This document shows positions 1-8,586 of a stretch of 32,434 nucleotides of DNA, one piece after another; positions within the stretch are counted from its first letter, which is position 1; each line of letters begins with the position of its first letter. The notes under the pieces were generated by a model that was given only the letters and a program-made list of their open reading frames with translations, searched no databases and was not told where the DNA came from. Source of the stretch: Hymenobacter sp. CRA2 (GTDB lineage Bacteria > Bacteroidota > Bacteroidia > Cytophagales > Hymenobacteraceae); NCBI RefSeq assembly GCF_002007105.1, contig NZ_MVBC01000025.1:1-32434 (forward strand). Direction: 5' to 3'. The position numbers and the translations under genes were made by a program.

Positions 1-117
1 CAGGCCCGTACCCGTGAAGCACTGGAGGCGGCTATCCAAACCGCGGTTGAGTGGATTTCCAGCAAGGATGCCAAAGCCTGGTTCAACCATTGTGGTTATC
101 ATGTACATCGTTCATGA
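1..117 (+). CDS. IS630-family transposase, C-terminal fragment (5' end outside window)
   Basis: The plus frame starting at base 1 is open for 38 codons and stops at TGA 115-117. It begins QARTREALEAAIQTAVEW and ends DAKAWFNHCGYHVHRS. A short acidic/alanine helix followed by a D-A-[KR]-x-W-F-x-H-C-G-Y ending is typical of the extreme C-terminus of IS630/Tc1-mariner-like DDE transposases. The catalytic triad would lie to the left of the window, so activity cannot be judged. The next reading frame resumes in the same frame right after the stop, so this is the right-hand end of an element that landed in another gene. The family call rests on this short tail from memory; it is likely but not certain. 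Confidence 0.7.
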   Translation, partial: QARTREALEAAIQTAVEWISSKDAKAWFNHCGYHVHRS

Positions 118-127
118 ATCCGCTATA
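1..127 (+). mobile_element. Right end of an IS630-like insertion sequence (partial)
   Basis: The element enters from outside the window and includes the transposase tail. IS630-type elements insert at TA dinucleotides, and TA steps occur at 124-125 and 126-127, seven to nine bases after the transposase stop. The right boundary is therefore placed near 123-127. The inverted repeat cannot be confirmed because the left end is not visible. Confidence 0.5.
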
Positions 128-183
128 TACAAATTGACTGCCCTTCTATTTCAGAGACTGATCTACATAAAGTAGCTTCTGTA

Positions 184-990
184 TTGGCCAAGCTGGAAAA
201 TTCCTCTTCGCAGTTTAATTTGATAAGCCAGCTTTCCTCTATGAATGAAGATCAGCTTGACAATCTGTCTGGCCTTCTTGATAAATGGAATATTGATGCT
301 GCAAAAATTGTTTTGGATGAACTTGAATTTAGATTAAAGCTTTTAGAACAGCTCCGAATAAAGGTCGTAAAAGAAAGTACAGAAGAAGTCGGGGAGTTGC
401 AACCTCTATTCCACAGGGGCCTCTGGATTTTTGGGCCCGAGTATGAAACTATTGAATATACATCGAATGAAACTATGACTTCTGTTATTCAAAAACTATT
501 TGGAGGCAGCATGGACGGAACGAATATTAGGCCGGATTTTGCCATCTTGCCTGATGGTACCGTGGGGCTATATGCCTATCCTAAATATGATTCTAATGGA
601 GGTGAAGCCGGTTTTGACCGGCTTACTATTGTTGAACTCAAGCGTCCAGGAGTGCCTATTGGAAAAGAAGAAAAAAACCAAGCCTGGAAATATGTGAAAG
701 AACTTTTGGAAAAAGGATTAATTACTGACACCAACGTAACATGCTTCGTGTTAGGAGCAACGTTAGATAAATATGAATCAGGAGTAACAACAGAACACAA
801 TGGCTTAGTTACTATAATACCTATGACATATAATACTGTAGTTATGCGTGCGAAGAGTAGATTGCTAAAGCTGCATGAGAGAGTTAAAGGTGCTCCATTC
901 TTGGCAGAGGTGAGAATGGATGAGTTTTTACTAGAAAAGGCTCAAACAGAGTTGGCATTGAAACAAGCAACAATAAAAAAGGCGCCATAA
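184..990 (+). CDS. Shedu-like (DUF4263-type) PD-(D/E)XK nuclease-domain protein, probably 5'-truncated by the IS
   Basis: This 268-aa frame starts at TTG 184; the first ATG is at 241. Residues 1-65 are predicted helical. From about residue 68 there is a nuclease-like core: E71 in ELQPLF, the stretch GLWIFGPEYE (79-88), D118 in RPDFA, E151-x-K153 in IVELKRP, and Q166 in NQAWKYVKELL. The D...ExK...Q arrangement is that of PD-(D/E)XK enzymes. The wording resembles the C-terminal domain of SduA (Shedu anti-phage) and of longer ATPase-nuclease proteins. The frame is open upstream to the IS end at about 118 and reads as plausible protein (YIQIDCPS), with no ATG there. I infer that the original gene began to the left and was cut by the IS, so the stump may be non-functional. 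It is much more AT-rich than the neighbouring chromosome, consistent with transfer. The stop codon sits in the loop of a strong terminator. Confidence 0.7.
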   Translation: MAKLENSSSQFNLISQLSSMNEDQLDNLSGLLDKWNIDAAKIVLDELEFRLKLLEQLRIKVVKESTEEVGELQPLFHRGLWIFGPEYETIEYTSNETMTSVIQKLFGGSMDGTNIRPDFAILPDGTVGLYAYPKYDSNGGEAGFDRLTIVELKRPGVPIGKEEKNQAWKYVKELLEKGLITDTNVTCFVLGATLDKYESGVTTEHNGLVTIIPMTYNTVVMRAKSRLLKLHERVKGAPFLAEVRMDEFLLEKAQTELALKQATIKKAP

Positions 991-1011
991 CAGGCGCCTT
1001 TTTTATTGTTG
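968..1011. terminator. Bidirectional terminator, perfect 19-bp palindrome
   Basis: Bases 968-986 and 993-1011 are perfect reverse complements around a 6-nt loop. The GC core GGCGCC is flanked by an A6 run on the left and a T6 run on the right, so it can end transcription from either side. The stop codon of the plus-strand gene lies partly in the loop (988-990), and the minus-strand gene stops at 1012. Confidence 0.9.
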
Positions 1012-1278
1012 CTATCTAGGTAAATGTTCTTTTATTATTGGTGTTTTGCCAAGGCATTCCGAGATTTTGCCTTGCTCAACTTTTGCGCAAACGTAAGGAA
1101 AGAACTTCCCCTTTTCCTCCTGATTATACACTTTGCGTAGAACAAAATCACATCCTTCAGGTACTGAGACTGTGCCCTTATCAATCATGATGTGATGTTG
1201 TTGACGTGTAGCAATTATTTCGTAGAAGCCATTACTGCCTTCGGGAAATGGAACCAAGGAGCCTATTTGCCATTCCAT
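1012..1278 (-). CDS. Hypothetical protein, 88 aa, directly downstream of nrdA
   Basis: I do not recognise a family. The 88-aa product starts MEWQIGSLVPFPEGSNGFYE and has no signal peptide or membrane segment. It has a mixed beta-strand character and two cysteines (in PYVCAK and SECLGK). The ATG lies 19 nt after the nrdA stop on the same strand, and the stop abuts the bidirectional terminator, so it is placed as the last gene of an nrdA transcript. Its base composition is AT-rich like the Shedu-like gene beyond the terminator and unlike nrdA, so it probably belongs to the acquired segment. The terminator position and the full-length open frame support it being real; function is unknown. Confidence 0.6.
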   Translation of the reverse strand: MEWQIGSLVPFPEGSNGFYEIIATRQQHHIMIDKGTVSVPEGCDFVLRKVYNQEEKGKFFPYVCAKVEQGKISECLGKTPIIKEHLPR

Positions 1279-1297
1279 ATTTTGCCGTGTTTCTTCC

Positions 1298-3667
1298 TTA
1301 CGCGCTGCAAGCTTCGCAGGCGTCGGGGTTATCCAGGGAGCAGGCCATGGCGGCGGCTTGGTCGTACACCGGTTCCAGCGTTTCGGCGGCTTGCTTCTGC
1401 ACGGTGAACTTGATGGCGTCGGCAGCGGCTTTGGTGCGCAGGTAGTACATGCCGGTCTTCAGGCCGCGCTTCCAGGCGTGGAAGTGCATCGAAGTCAGCT
1501 TGCCGAAGTTGGGGTTCTGCACGTGCAGGTTCAGGCTCTGGCTCTGGCAGATGTAAGCCCCGCGGTCGGCGGCCATGTCGATGATGGTGCGCTGCGAGAT
1601 TTCCCAGACCGTCTTGTAGAGGTCCTTGATGTGCTGCGGAATGCTGGGAATGTTCTGCACCGAGCCGTTGGCGGCGATGATGTCCTGCTTCATCTGCTCG
1701 TTCCACAGGCCCAGCTTCACCAGGTCCTTGAGCAGGTGCTTGTTCACCACCATGAACTCCCCGCTGAGCACGCGGCGCACGTAGATGTTGGAGGTGTAGG
1801 GCTCAAACGACTCGTTGTTGCCCAGGATCTGCGCCGTCGAGGCGGTGGGCATGGGCGCCACCAGCAGCGAGTTGCGCACACCGTGCTCCATTACTTCGGC
1901 GCGCAGCGCGTCCCAGTCCCAGCGGCCCGACTCGGGCGTGACGCCCCACATGTCGAACTGGAACTGGCCCTTGCTCATGGGCGAGCCGGGGAAGGTCTCG
2001 TAGTGGCCGTCGCGCTTGGCGAGGTCCTTGGAGGCCGTCACGGCGGCGAAGTAGATGGTCTCGAAGATGTCCTTGTTCAGGCCGGCCGCCTCTTCGCTCT
2101 CGAAGGGCATGCGCAGCGCAATGAAGGTATCGGCCAGGCCCTGCACGCCCAGGCCGATGGGGCGGTGGCGCTTGTTGCTGCGCTCGGCCTCGGGCACGGG
2201 GTAGTAGTTGATGTCGATAACCTTGTTCAGGTTCTTGGTGGCGTGGTAGGTCACCTCGAACAGGCGCTGGTGGTCGAAGTAGGGCTTGCCGTCCTTCTCC
2301 GATACGTAGCGCGGCAGGGCCAGGGAGGCCAGGTTGCAGACGGCAATTTCGTCGGCATCCGTGTACTCCATAATCTCGGTGCACAGGTTCGAGGACTTGA
2401 TGGTGCCCAGGTTCTGCTGGTTGGACTTGCGGTTGGCCGCGTCCTTAAACAGCATGTAGGGCGTGCCCGTCTCGGTCTGGCTTTCCAGGATGGCAAACCA
2501 CAGGTCCTGCGCCTTGATGGTTTTGCGGCCGCGGCCTTCGCGCTCGTACTTCTGGTACAGGCGCTCGAAGTCCTCGCCCCAGCTCGTATCGAGGCCCGGG
2601 CACTCGTGGGGGCACATCAGCGTCCAGTCGCCGTTCTGCTCCACCCGCTTCATGAACAGGTCGTTGATCCAGAGGGCGTAGAACAGGTCGCGGGCGCGGT
2701 TTTCCTCCTTGCCGTGGTTTTTCTTCAGGTCCAGGAAGTCGATGATGTCGGCGTGCCAGGGCTCGATGTAGATGGCAAAGGCGCCCTTGCGCTTGCCGCC
2801 GCCCTGGTCTACGTAGCGGGCCGTGTCGTTGAACACTTTCAGCATGGGCACGAGGCCGTTGGAGGTGCCGTTGGTGCCCTTGATGTAGCTACCGGTGGCG
2901 CGCACGTTGTGCACGGCCAGCCCGATGCCGCCCGCCGATTGCGAAATCAGCGCGCAGTTCTTCAGCGTGTCGTAGATGCCCTCGATGCTGTCGTCCTTCA
3001 TCGTCAGCAGGAAGCACGACGAGAGCTGCGGCTTGGGCGTGCCGGCGTTGAAGAGGGTAGGGGTAGCGTGGGTAAACCAGCGCTCCGACATCAGGTTGTA
3101 GGTCTCGATGGCCTGCTCGATGTCGTCCTTGTGAATGCCCACGGCCACGCGCATCAGCATGTGCTGGGGGCGTTCCACCACCTTGCCGTCGAGGCGCAGC
3201 AGGTAGGAGCGCTCCAGCGTCTTGAAGCCGAAGTAGTCGTAGTTGTAGTCCCGGTCGTAGATGATGGCCGAGTCGAGCTGGGCAGCGTGCTTGTGCACCA
3301 CTTCCCACACGTCGCGGGCTACCAGCGAGGCGTTGTCGCCGTTTTTGGGGTCCTCGTAGGTGTAGAGTCGCTTCATCGTGGAGGAGAAGGACTTCGAGGT
3401 CACCTTGTGCAGGTTGCTCACCGCGATGCGGGCCGCGAGAATCGCGTAATCCGGGTGCTTGGTGGTGAGCGAGGCGGCGGTTTCGGCCGCCAGGTTATCG
3501 AGCTCCACGGTGGTCACGCCGTCGTAAATCCCGTCGATGACCTTTTTGGCCACTTCGATGGGGGAGACGAAGAGCATGTTCAGCCCGTAGCACAGTTTCT
3601 CGATGCGAGCCGTGACTTTATCGAACTTGACGGACTCGCGCCGGCCGTCGCGTTTAATTACCAGCAT
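1298..3667 (-). CDS. nrdA: Ribonucleoside-diphosphate reductase, class Ia, alpha (large) subunit
   Basis: NrdA reduces ribonucleoside diphosphates to deoxy forms together with the radical-bearing NrdB. The 789-aa protein has an N-terminal ATP-cone (about 1-90, starting [13 protein letters not shown]), the [19 protein letters not shown] segment with C218, the active-site loop N427-L-C429-T-E431, and partner cysteine C444. The radical-transfer tyrosine pair is Y741-Y742 in GMYYLRT. A C-terminal C784-x-x-C787 pair (CEAC) would be re-reduced by thioredoxin or glutaredoxin. Length and motifs are complete. nrdB is not adjacent but lies about 6.7 kb away on the same strand. No strong Bacteroidota -7 site was found upstream, but a pair of TTnTCCACA boxes lies at 3838-3892. 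No terminator precedes the small gene at 1278-1012. Confidence 0.97.
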   Translation of the reverse strand: MLVIKRDGRRESVKFDKVTARIEKLCYGLNMLFVSPIEVAKKVIDGIYDGVTTVELDNLAAETAASLTTKHPDYAILAARIAVSNLHKVTSKSFSSTMKRLYTYEDPKNGDNASLVARDVWEVVHKHAAQLDSAIIYDRDYNYDYFGFKTLERSYLLRLDGKVVERPQHMLMRVAVGIHKDDIEQAIETYNLMSERWFTHATPTLFNAGTPKPQLSSCFLLTMKDDSIEGIYDTLKNCALISQSAGGIGLAVHNVRATGSYIKGTNGTSNGLVPMLKVFNDTARYVDQGGGKRKGAFAIYIEPWHADIIDFLDLKKNHGKEENRARDLFYALWINDLFMKRVEQNGDWTLMCPHECPGLDTSWGEDFERLYQKYEREGRGRKTIKAQDLWFAILESQTETGTPYMLFKDAANRKSNQQNLGTIKSSNLCTEIMEYTDADEIAVCNLASLALPRYVSEKDGKPYFDHQRLFEVTYHATKNLNKVIDINYYPVPEAERSNKRHRPIGLGVQGLADTFIALRMPFESEEAAGLNKDIFETIYFAAVTASKDLAKRDGHYETFPGSPMSKGQFQFDMWGVTPESGRWDWDALRAEVMEHGVRNSLLVAPMPTASTAQILGNNESFEPYTSNIYVRRVLSGEFMVVNKHLLKDLVKLGLWNEQMKQDIIAANGSVQNIPSIPQHIKDLYKTVWEISQRTIIDMAADRGAYICQSQSLNLHVQNPNFGKLTSMHFHAWKRGLKTGMYYLRTKAAADAIKFTVQKQAAETLEPVYDQAAAMACSLDNPDACEACSA

Positions 3668-3837
3668 AGGCGGGATGAGGTTGGAGTAAAAAGGTTGGAG
3701 GTGTGTGGGTTGCGGCAGCGCGGGCTGGGCAGATGGGTCGGAGCCAAAGCTCCACCATTTCCTGCCCGGCCCGCGCCGTTACTGTCCGGAATATACTCGG
3801 CCGCGTTGTTTGCCTGAATCAGTTCAGAGCCGGAAAG

Positions 3838-3892
3838 TTTTCCACAATCGGTTCCCGCTACCGTGCGGGCCGATTTTTAGACGTTATCCACA
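3838..3892. promoter_or_regulatory. Paired DnaA-box-like sites upstream of nrdA
   Basis: TTTTCCACA (3838-3846) and TTATCCACA (3884-3892) lie in the same orientation, 46 bp start to start, about 170-225 bp upstream of the nrdA start. TTATCCACA is the classical DnaA box. The first box is preceded by GGAAAG, forming a small palindrome GGAAA-g-TTTTCC. A closely related pair precedes nrdB at 11651-11690. A role in regulation is inferred. Apart from these sites and the terminator at 4036-4066, nothing recognisable was seen in the gap 3668-4088. Confidence 0.5.
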
Positions 3893-4035
3893 TAAGCCCG
3901 AAGGCCGCAAAACCGGCCAAAATCGGGTTGTTCGTTTCGGCCCGTTTTGCTAAGCTCGTTGGGCAGCTTCCCGGCGAACAGATACTCCTCCCGCCGAATG
4001 ACGAAAGCCCGGCCGGACGACGGGCAAACAACCCA

Positions 4036-4066
4036 CAAAAAAGCCCGCGGCCTGGGCCGCGGGCTT
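4036..4066 (-). terminator. Terminator for the DUF6624 gene
   Basis: AAGCCCGCGGCC (4041-4052) pairs with GGCCGCGGGCTT (4055-4066). On the minus strand the hairpin is followed by a T run (4036-4042). It lies about 25 nt past the stop of the gene at 4089-5015. Confidence 0.85.
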
Positions 4067-4088
4067 GCTGTATTCTGCCCCTCAGGCG

Positions 4089-5015
4089 CTACTTCTTGGG
4101 CGTGTACTCGAAGCCGAAGTTCTTGGCGTACTCGGCCAGCGGCCCCAGCCCCACCGCGGCCCGCCGCTCATCCACGTGCGCTTCGTCCTCGATGGGCGCA
4201 AACTCCGGCTTGCCCGTGCTGGGGTTGCCCACCACCTGGCTGCCGTAGATCTGCGACTTGCCGCGGCGCAGCAGCACGCGGTCCTGCAGCAGCGCGAAGT
4301 TGCCCGGGGCAATGTCGCCGCGGGCTGCCGCCTGCTTCAACACGTCGAAGTACTTCTCCTGCACCGCCAGGTCGGCGTGCTGGATGACCAGGAAGGCGGT
4401 GAGGCTGCCCATGCGGCCCACCAGGGCTTTGCCCGGCCAGCCGTACTGGTCGATGATTTCGGTGACGCGCTTGGTGTTGCGCTCGTCGATGGCGCGCATC
4501 TCGCTCATCAGCGCGTCCCACTGCGGCGACTTTTGCCCGAAATTCCGCTGCACCGAATCGATTTTGCCGCGCACGCCCTGGTCCGTGGCGTAGATTTCCT
4601 GCAGCTCCTTTTTCAGCGGCTGGTTCAGCTTGGCCTCGGCTTTAGCCACGGTGGCGTCCAGCTTTGCCAGCATCACCGGCCAGCGTTTATCGGTGCGCAG
4701 GCTGGTCAGGTCCGTGTCTTGCTTCACGTGGGCCACGTTGTCCCAGCCTGCTCCGGTGGCCCGATCCAAGTAGCGAAAGGCTTTGTCTTTGTCGCCGGCC
4801 AGGGCCCAGCTGCAAGCCGCGTTGTAGTAGTCGGTGCTGGTGGGCTTGCCGGCTTTGTCCTTGAAGGCCTGGTCGAATAGCTTGCCCGATTCGGCGTAGT
4901 TCTTGGCCGAGTAGGCACCCATGGCCTGCCGATTCAGGGCGCTGAAGGTGGCCTGGCAGTAGGCTAGTGGCGCAGTCAGCAGCAGCGCCGCGCCGAGGAG
5001 TAGGGCTTTGAGCAT
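4089..5015 (-). CDS. Exported DUF6624-domain protein with TPR-like N-terminal region
   Basis: The 308-aa product has a signal peptide at about 1-20 (MLKALLLGAALLLTAPLAYC). Next comes a TPR-like helical segment at about 25-95 (GAYSAKNYAESGKLFDQAF, then YYNAACSWALAGDKDKAF). The C-terminal domain at about 130-295 has landmarks of DUF6624: GWP at 192-194, QHAD at 212-215, DR at 245-246 followed by QIYGSQ, and VDERR at 281-285 before GLGPL. The biochemical role of DUF6624 is unknown to me. A cysteine sits at position 20, but LAYC is a weak lipobox, so a secreted or periplasmic protein is more likely than a lipoprotein. The gene is monocistronic, with its own terminator and a separate terminator upstream for the CotH-like gene. 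Confidence 0.8.
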   Translation of the reverse strand: MLKALLLGAALLLTAPLAYCQATFSALNRQAMGAYSAKNYAESGKLFDQAFKDKAGKPTSTDYYNAACSWALAGDKDKAFRYLDRATGAGWDNVAHVKQDTDLTSLRTDKRWPVMLAKLDATVAKAEAKLNQPLKKELQEIYATDQGVRGKIDSVQRNFGQKSPQWDALMSEMRAIDERNTKRVTEIIDQYGWPGKALVGRMGSLTAFLVIQHADLAVQEKYFDVLKQAAARGDIAPGNFALLQDRVLLRRGKSQIYGSQVVGNPSTGKPEFAPIEDEAHVDERRAAVGLGPLAEYAKNFGFEYTPKK

Positions 5016-5096
5016 GGCAAAAGTGGTATAGGGGTTAGTGCATGTCCCAACGACGCCTCCTTAGCTATAGCGTTGCAAGCGCGCCGCCGATGGTCA

Positions 5097-5130
5097 CAAA
5101 AAAGCCCGCGGCCGTTGGGGCGCGGGCTTT
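5097..5130 (-). terminator. Terminator for the CotH-like gene
   Basis: AAAGCCCGCG (5101-5110) and CGCGGGCTTT (5121-5130) form a 10-bp stem with a 10-nt loop, followed by a T run in the minus-strand direction (5098-5103). It lies 20 nt beyond the stop of the gene at 5151-6866. Confidence 0.88.
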
Positions 5131-5150
5131 TCTGAGGTTGCTAACGAAGC

Positions 5151-6866
5151 TTAGTTAATCACCAGCTTCTCCGTAGCTACGGCCGTGGCCGTTTTCAGCG
5201 TCACCACATACACGCCCTTGCGCAGCTGACCGATGTCGAGGCGGTTTTGCTTGCCCGTCAGCGTGGTTTGCTGCACCAAGCGGCCGCTCAGGTCCCGGAT
5301 GCTCAGCTGGCAGGTGCCGGCCGCGCCGGTTTCCACCATCAGGTAGTCATTGGCGGGATTGGGGTAGAGTTTCAGCAGGCCATCGGTCTGGGTTTTTACG
5401 CTGGTCACGGCCGCGCACGACTGGTTGAAGGCGTTGTCGAGGTAGGTCAGGCGGTGGCGCAGCCAGCCCGTCATGTAAGCCAGCTGCGTAGTGTCGTGCT
5501 GGTAGTCGCCCCAGGCCAGCTGTTCCCGGGCGTAGGCGTTGTTGGCGTTGAGGTAGTCGTACTCGGCCCGGAACTTGGCCATGATGTGCTGCTCGGTGAT
5601 GACGCTGGCGCGCAGGGCGTTCCAGCGGGTCTGCAGCGCCTCGCGGAAGCCCCCCGCCGAGCAGTCCCGGGTCAGGCGGCTGTACATGCCGTTGGTTAGG
5701 ATATCGTCCACGTTGCCGGTGTTGCCGCCGGTGTAGTCCGTGCCGAACACGCCGTCCAGGTCCCAGGGCACGTAGTAGTAGGGCTCGTTGCGCTTGTACT
5801 TGGCGATATAGATGTTCTTGCCGGTGTTGTCGGTGGCCCGCAGCAGGTTCAGGAACAGGTAATAGTCCACGGCGTTGCCGAGGTGGAACTGCTGCTTGTA
5901 GTTGGTCATAAAGTCGGCTTCGGTGCTGTTCTGCACGAAGCTGACGAAGGTGTAGAGGTTGGTCCAGTCGATTTGCTCCTCCGGGTGCTTGTACTCGAAG
6001 CCGCCCCAGGTTTCGCTGTTGTTGTCGACGGGCGGCAGGCCCGTGAAGGTGACGGCTCCGCCCCAGTCGCTGCCCTTGTACAGCTCCCCGAGGATGCCGT
6101 TGTTGTACTTCTTCAGCTTCAGCTGCTTGCGGTCCACCCGCTCGCTGAGGGCGTAGATGCCGCGGTACTCACCGTTGACGAACAGCTCCACGTACTCCAT
6201 GGCAATGCCGTTTTTGGCATCAGGCTCCAGGTTTTTGTAGTAGATCTGGTGGATTTCCTGCCACAGCGCATTCGATACCTTGCTGCGGAAGCGCAGCGGC
6301 TCGTTGTACAGCGCCTGCAGGTTGTACTTGTTGTCGGTGCGCATACCCAGCAGCGTCACGTCGCGCGAGGCCGTGCCCACGGTGTCGTTCCAGAAGCTCA
6401 GCTCATACGACTTCTTGGGGAAGTTTTGGGAGTAACCGCCCCGGAACTCCACGCCCAGGTTTGACTGCACCTGCTGGCCCGAGGCCTCCACCAGCTGAAA
6501 CTGCGCGTACACGCTGGGCGCATCCATGATGGTATAGCGCGTATCGATATGGGCTACGGGCAGCTGCGTAAAGAACAGCTTGTAGGCGGCATTGCCGCTG
6601 CGCACCTGGTAAGAGGAATCGGTGCGCAGCGTAGTGACGGGCTGGGCAAAGGTGTACACGCTGTCCAGCGCCAGGTGTCCTTTGCGGTCCGGGTTGCCAT
6701 TAAGAGCGGTGATGCTCTGGTTGATTACGATAATCTTATTGGCCCGATCTACGTGGTAAAAACGCGGGGCAACGGTCAACGTGTCGCCGGCAAACGTGCT
6801 GCGCGCAGAAATAAATAGCAGCAGACAAAGCAAACAACTGACGTGATTAGTAATGGTTTTTCGCAT
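5151..6866 (-). CDS. CotH-kinase-family secreted protein with T9SS type A sorting domain
   Basis: This 571-aa exported protein has a signal peptide at about 1-26 ending in STFA. The CotH-type domain (about 110-430) shows FRGGYSQNFPKKSYEL (141-156), YRGIYALSERVDRK (234-247), ATDNTGKN (344-351) and the acidic PWDLDGVFG motif (367-375). These match CotH spore-coat kinase relatives, a protein-kinase-like fold known from Bacillus CotH. In Bacteroidota the substrate is unknown. The last 74 residues (498-571, starting LKLYPNPAND and ending KLVIN) are a T9SS type A C-terminal sorting domain, implying export across the outer membrane and surface attachment or release. Its own terminator follows. No clear promoter was found upstream. 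Confidence 0.9.
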   Translation of the reverse strand: MRKTITNHVSCLLCLLLFISARSTFAGDTLTVAPRFYHVDRANKIIVINQSITALNGNPDRKGHLALDSVYTFAQPVTTLRTDSSYQVRSGNAAYKLFFTQLPVAHIDTRYTIMDAPSVYAQFQLVEASGQQVQSNLGVEFRGGYSQNFPKKSYELSFWNDTVGTASRDVTLLGMRTDNKYNLQALYNEPLRFRSKVSNALWQEIHQIYYKNLEPDAKNGIAMEYVELFVNGEYRGIYALSERVDRKQLKLKKYNNGILGELYKGSDWGGAVTFTGLPPVDNNSETWGGFEYKHPEEQIDWTNLYTFVSFVQNSTEADFMTNYKQQFHLGNAVDYYLFLNLLRATDNTGKNIYIAKYKRNEPYYYVPWDLDGVFGTDYTGGNTGNVDDILTNGMYSRLTRDCSAGGFREALQTRWNALRASVITEQHIMAKFRAEYDYLNANNAYAREQLAWGDYQHDTTQLAYMTGWLRHRLTYLDNAFNQSCAAVTSVKTQTDGLLKLYPNPANDYLMVETGAAGTCQLSIRDLSGRLVQQTTLTGKQNRLDIGQLRKGVYVVTLKTATAVATEKLVIN

Positions 6867-7358
6867 GTGTAATTTGTGGATGATTATTATTCAGCGGTGA
6901 GCTACATTTAGCTGTTGAGGTTGCATGGCAGCCGAAAAAACGAGGCGCGCGAATCGGCGCCTGCCTTGCGTCCAGCAAGCAGCAGTACTCAGCGGGGCCT
7001 GAAAGGCAGGGAGGTTAGGGGCGCCAGCAGCGTTTACCAGCGGTATCGGCAGCGCTTATTGCCAAGGGCGACAGGTGCTGTGCCGCCGCACATCGGGGGG
7101 TATTATGAGAAAGAAATTTGAAGCGATATTTGGGAAAAACGTAATTGAGGTTTGCTCACAGCAGTGTAAATTAGAGGCTTAAATAGCCGTAGGTATTGCG
7201 TTTATCCGCCGTGTGCACAGAGTCGATTGCAGAAAGCCCGGATAACGCCACTGTGGGCGTTTGTAAAACGGGGCGCGAAATACGCATATAAAAAACAATA
7301 ATGGGTGGAGTATAGTAGATATTCTTCATTCAATGCCATTTCTCGCCCCTTCAGTACC
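6867..7358. other. Divergent intergenic region without a gene
   Basis: This 490-bp, relatively AT-rich gap separates the divergent CotH-like and metallophosphoesterase genes, so it must hold both promoters. I found no exact TAnnTTTG site in either direction and no convincing small gene. The short open frame at 6915-7121 has no recognisable content. Confidence 0.6.
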
Positions 7359-8489
7359 ATGCTTGGTCTTTCCTGCCGCCGCTGGCAGCATACGTTTTGC
7401 TTCCTGCTGCTCTGCCTGGGCGGCCTCACTGTGCCCGCCGCGGCGCAGCGCTTTGCCGCCATCGGCGACTACGGCTATGCCGGGCCGGCCGAGCGTGACG
7501 TAGCCAACCTGGTCAAGAGCTGGGACCCGGAGTTTATCATCACCCTCGGCGACAACAACTACGAGCTGGGCGACTCCACTACTATCGACCAGAACGTGGG
7601 GCAGTACTACCACGAGTACATCGGCAACTACCACGGGCGCTACGGGCCCAGCGCCAGCACCAACCGCTTCTTCCCCGTTCCTGGCAACCACGACTACTAC
7701 ACCAACAACGGTGAGCCGTACCGCCGCTACTTCACCCTGCCCGGCAACGGCCGCTACTACGACTTTGTGCGCGACAACGTGCACTTCTTTGCCGTCAACA
7801 GCGACCCGCTGGAGCCCGATGGCATTACCGCTGGGTCGGTGCAGGGGCGTTGGCTGCAAGCTGCCCTGGCCGCCGCGCCCGAGCCGTGGAAAGTAGTATA
7901 CCTGCACCACGCACCCTACTCCTCGGGCTGGCACGGCAACACCGCCGCCCTGCAGTGGCCCTTCAAGCAGTGGGGTGCTTCAGTAGTGCTGGCCGGCCAC
8001 GACCACCACTACGAGCGGCTGGTCGTCGATGATTTCCCCTACTTCATCAACGGGCTCGGCGGGCGCAGCCTGTACCGCCTGCGCACGCCCCTGCCCGAAA
8101 GCAAGTTCAGCTTCACGGGCGAATACGGCGCGATGCTGCTCAACGCCAGCCCCGACAGCCTGACGCTGCAGTTCTTCACCCGCAACCGCACACTGATTGA
8201 CCGCTACACCCTGTTTCGGGCGGGTAGCGCTACGCCCACGCTGTACCCGCTCTTCCCCAATCCAGTGCAGGAAACGGCCACGGTAGAGTTTTTTCTGCCC
8301 GCGGCCACCACCGTGGAACTGCGGGTGCTCAACGCACTAGGGCAGGAAATAGCCCGGCTGCGGGAGGGCGAGCAGGCCCCGGGCTGGCACCGCGCAAGCT
8401 GGCCCCGCAACGGCCTGGCCGCGGGCGTGTATTACGTGCAGCTGCGCGGCAGCGGCTTTGCGCGGGTAGTGCGGGCCGTGCTATTGTAA
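7359..8489 (+). CDS. Secreted metallophosphoesterase (acid-phosphatase-like) with T9SS sorting domain
   Basis: The frame extends up to a GTG at 7305, but the signal peptide begins at ATG 7359 (MLGLSCRRWQ..., about 1-29, ending PAAA), giving 376 aa. The calcineurin-like di-metal site is complete: GDYG with D37, GDNNY with D65 and N66, GNHD with N110 and H111, HH at 183-184, and GHDHHYER with H214 and H216. The order and spacing resemble tartrate-resistant/purple acid phosphatases. It probably hydrolyses phosphomonoesters outside the cell. The C-terminal 75 or so residues (LYPLFPNPVQE to the end, with GLAAGVYYVQL) form a T9SS type A sorting domain. It converges on the beta-propeller gene, with which it shares a 26-bp inverted repeat. 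Confidence 0.92.
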   Translation: MLGLSCRRWQHTFCFLLLCLGGLTVPAAAQRFAAIGDYGYAGPAERDVANLVKSWDPEFIITLGDNNYELGDSTTIDQNVGQYYHEYIGNYHGRYGPSASTNRFFPVPGNHDYYTNNGEPYRRYFTLPGNGRYYDFVRDNVHFFAVNSDPLEPDGITAGSVQGRWLQAALAAAPEPWKVVYLHHAPYSSGWHGNTAALQWPFKQWGASVVLAGHDHHYERLVVDDFPYFINGLGGRSLYRLRTPLPESKFSFTGEYGAMLLNASPDSLTLQFFTRNRTLIDRYTLFRAGSATPTLYPLFPNPVQETATVEFFLPAATTVELRVLNALGQEIARLREGEQAPGWHRASWPRNGLAAGVYYVQLRGSGFARVVRAVLL

Positions 8490-8514
8490 GCCTGCAGCGC
8501 TTACCGGCCGTATT

Positions 8515-8570
8515 GCCGCTTAACACCACGGGCGGGCCTGCTAGCAGGTCCGCCCGTGGTGTTAAGCGGC
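8515..8570. terminator. Large inverted repeat between convergent genes
   Basis: Bases 8515-8540 and 8545-8570 form a 26-bp stem with one mismatch around the loop CTAG. It sits between two convergent stop codons (8489 and 8587), so it probably ends transcription in both directions. No long T run follows on either strand. Confidence 0.75.
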
Positions 8571-8586
8571 TAAAAGAAACACGAGG

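Noticed and set aside
1358-3817. 819-codon open frame antisense to nrdA
   Set aside because: It is a shadow of nrdA caused by the high-GC codon pattern. The translation is low-complexity (Val/Leu/His/Gly-rich) with no motif, while nrdA has a full set of catalytic residues.
6915-7121. 68-codon frame between the CotH-like and phosphoesterase genes
   Set aside because: No homology signal, basic low-complexity content and no start context; treated as non-coding.
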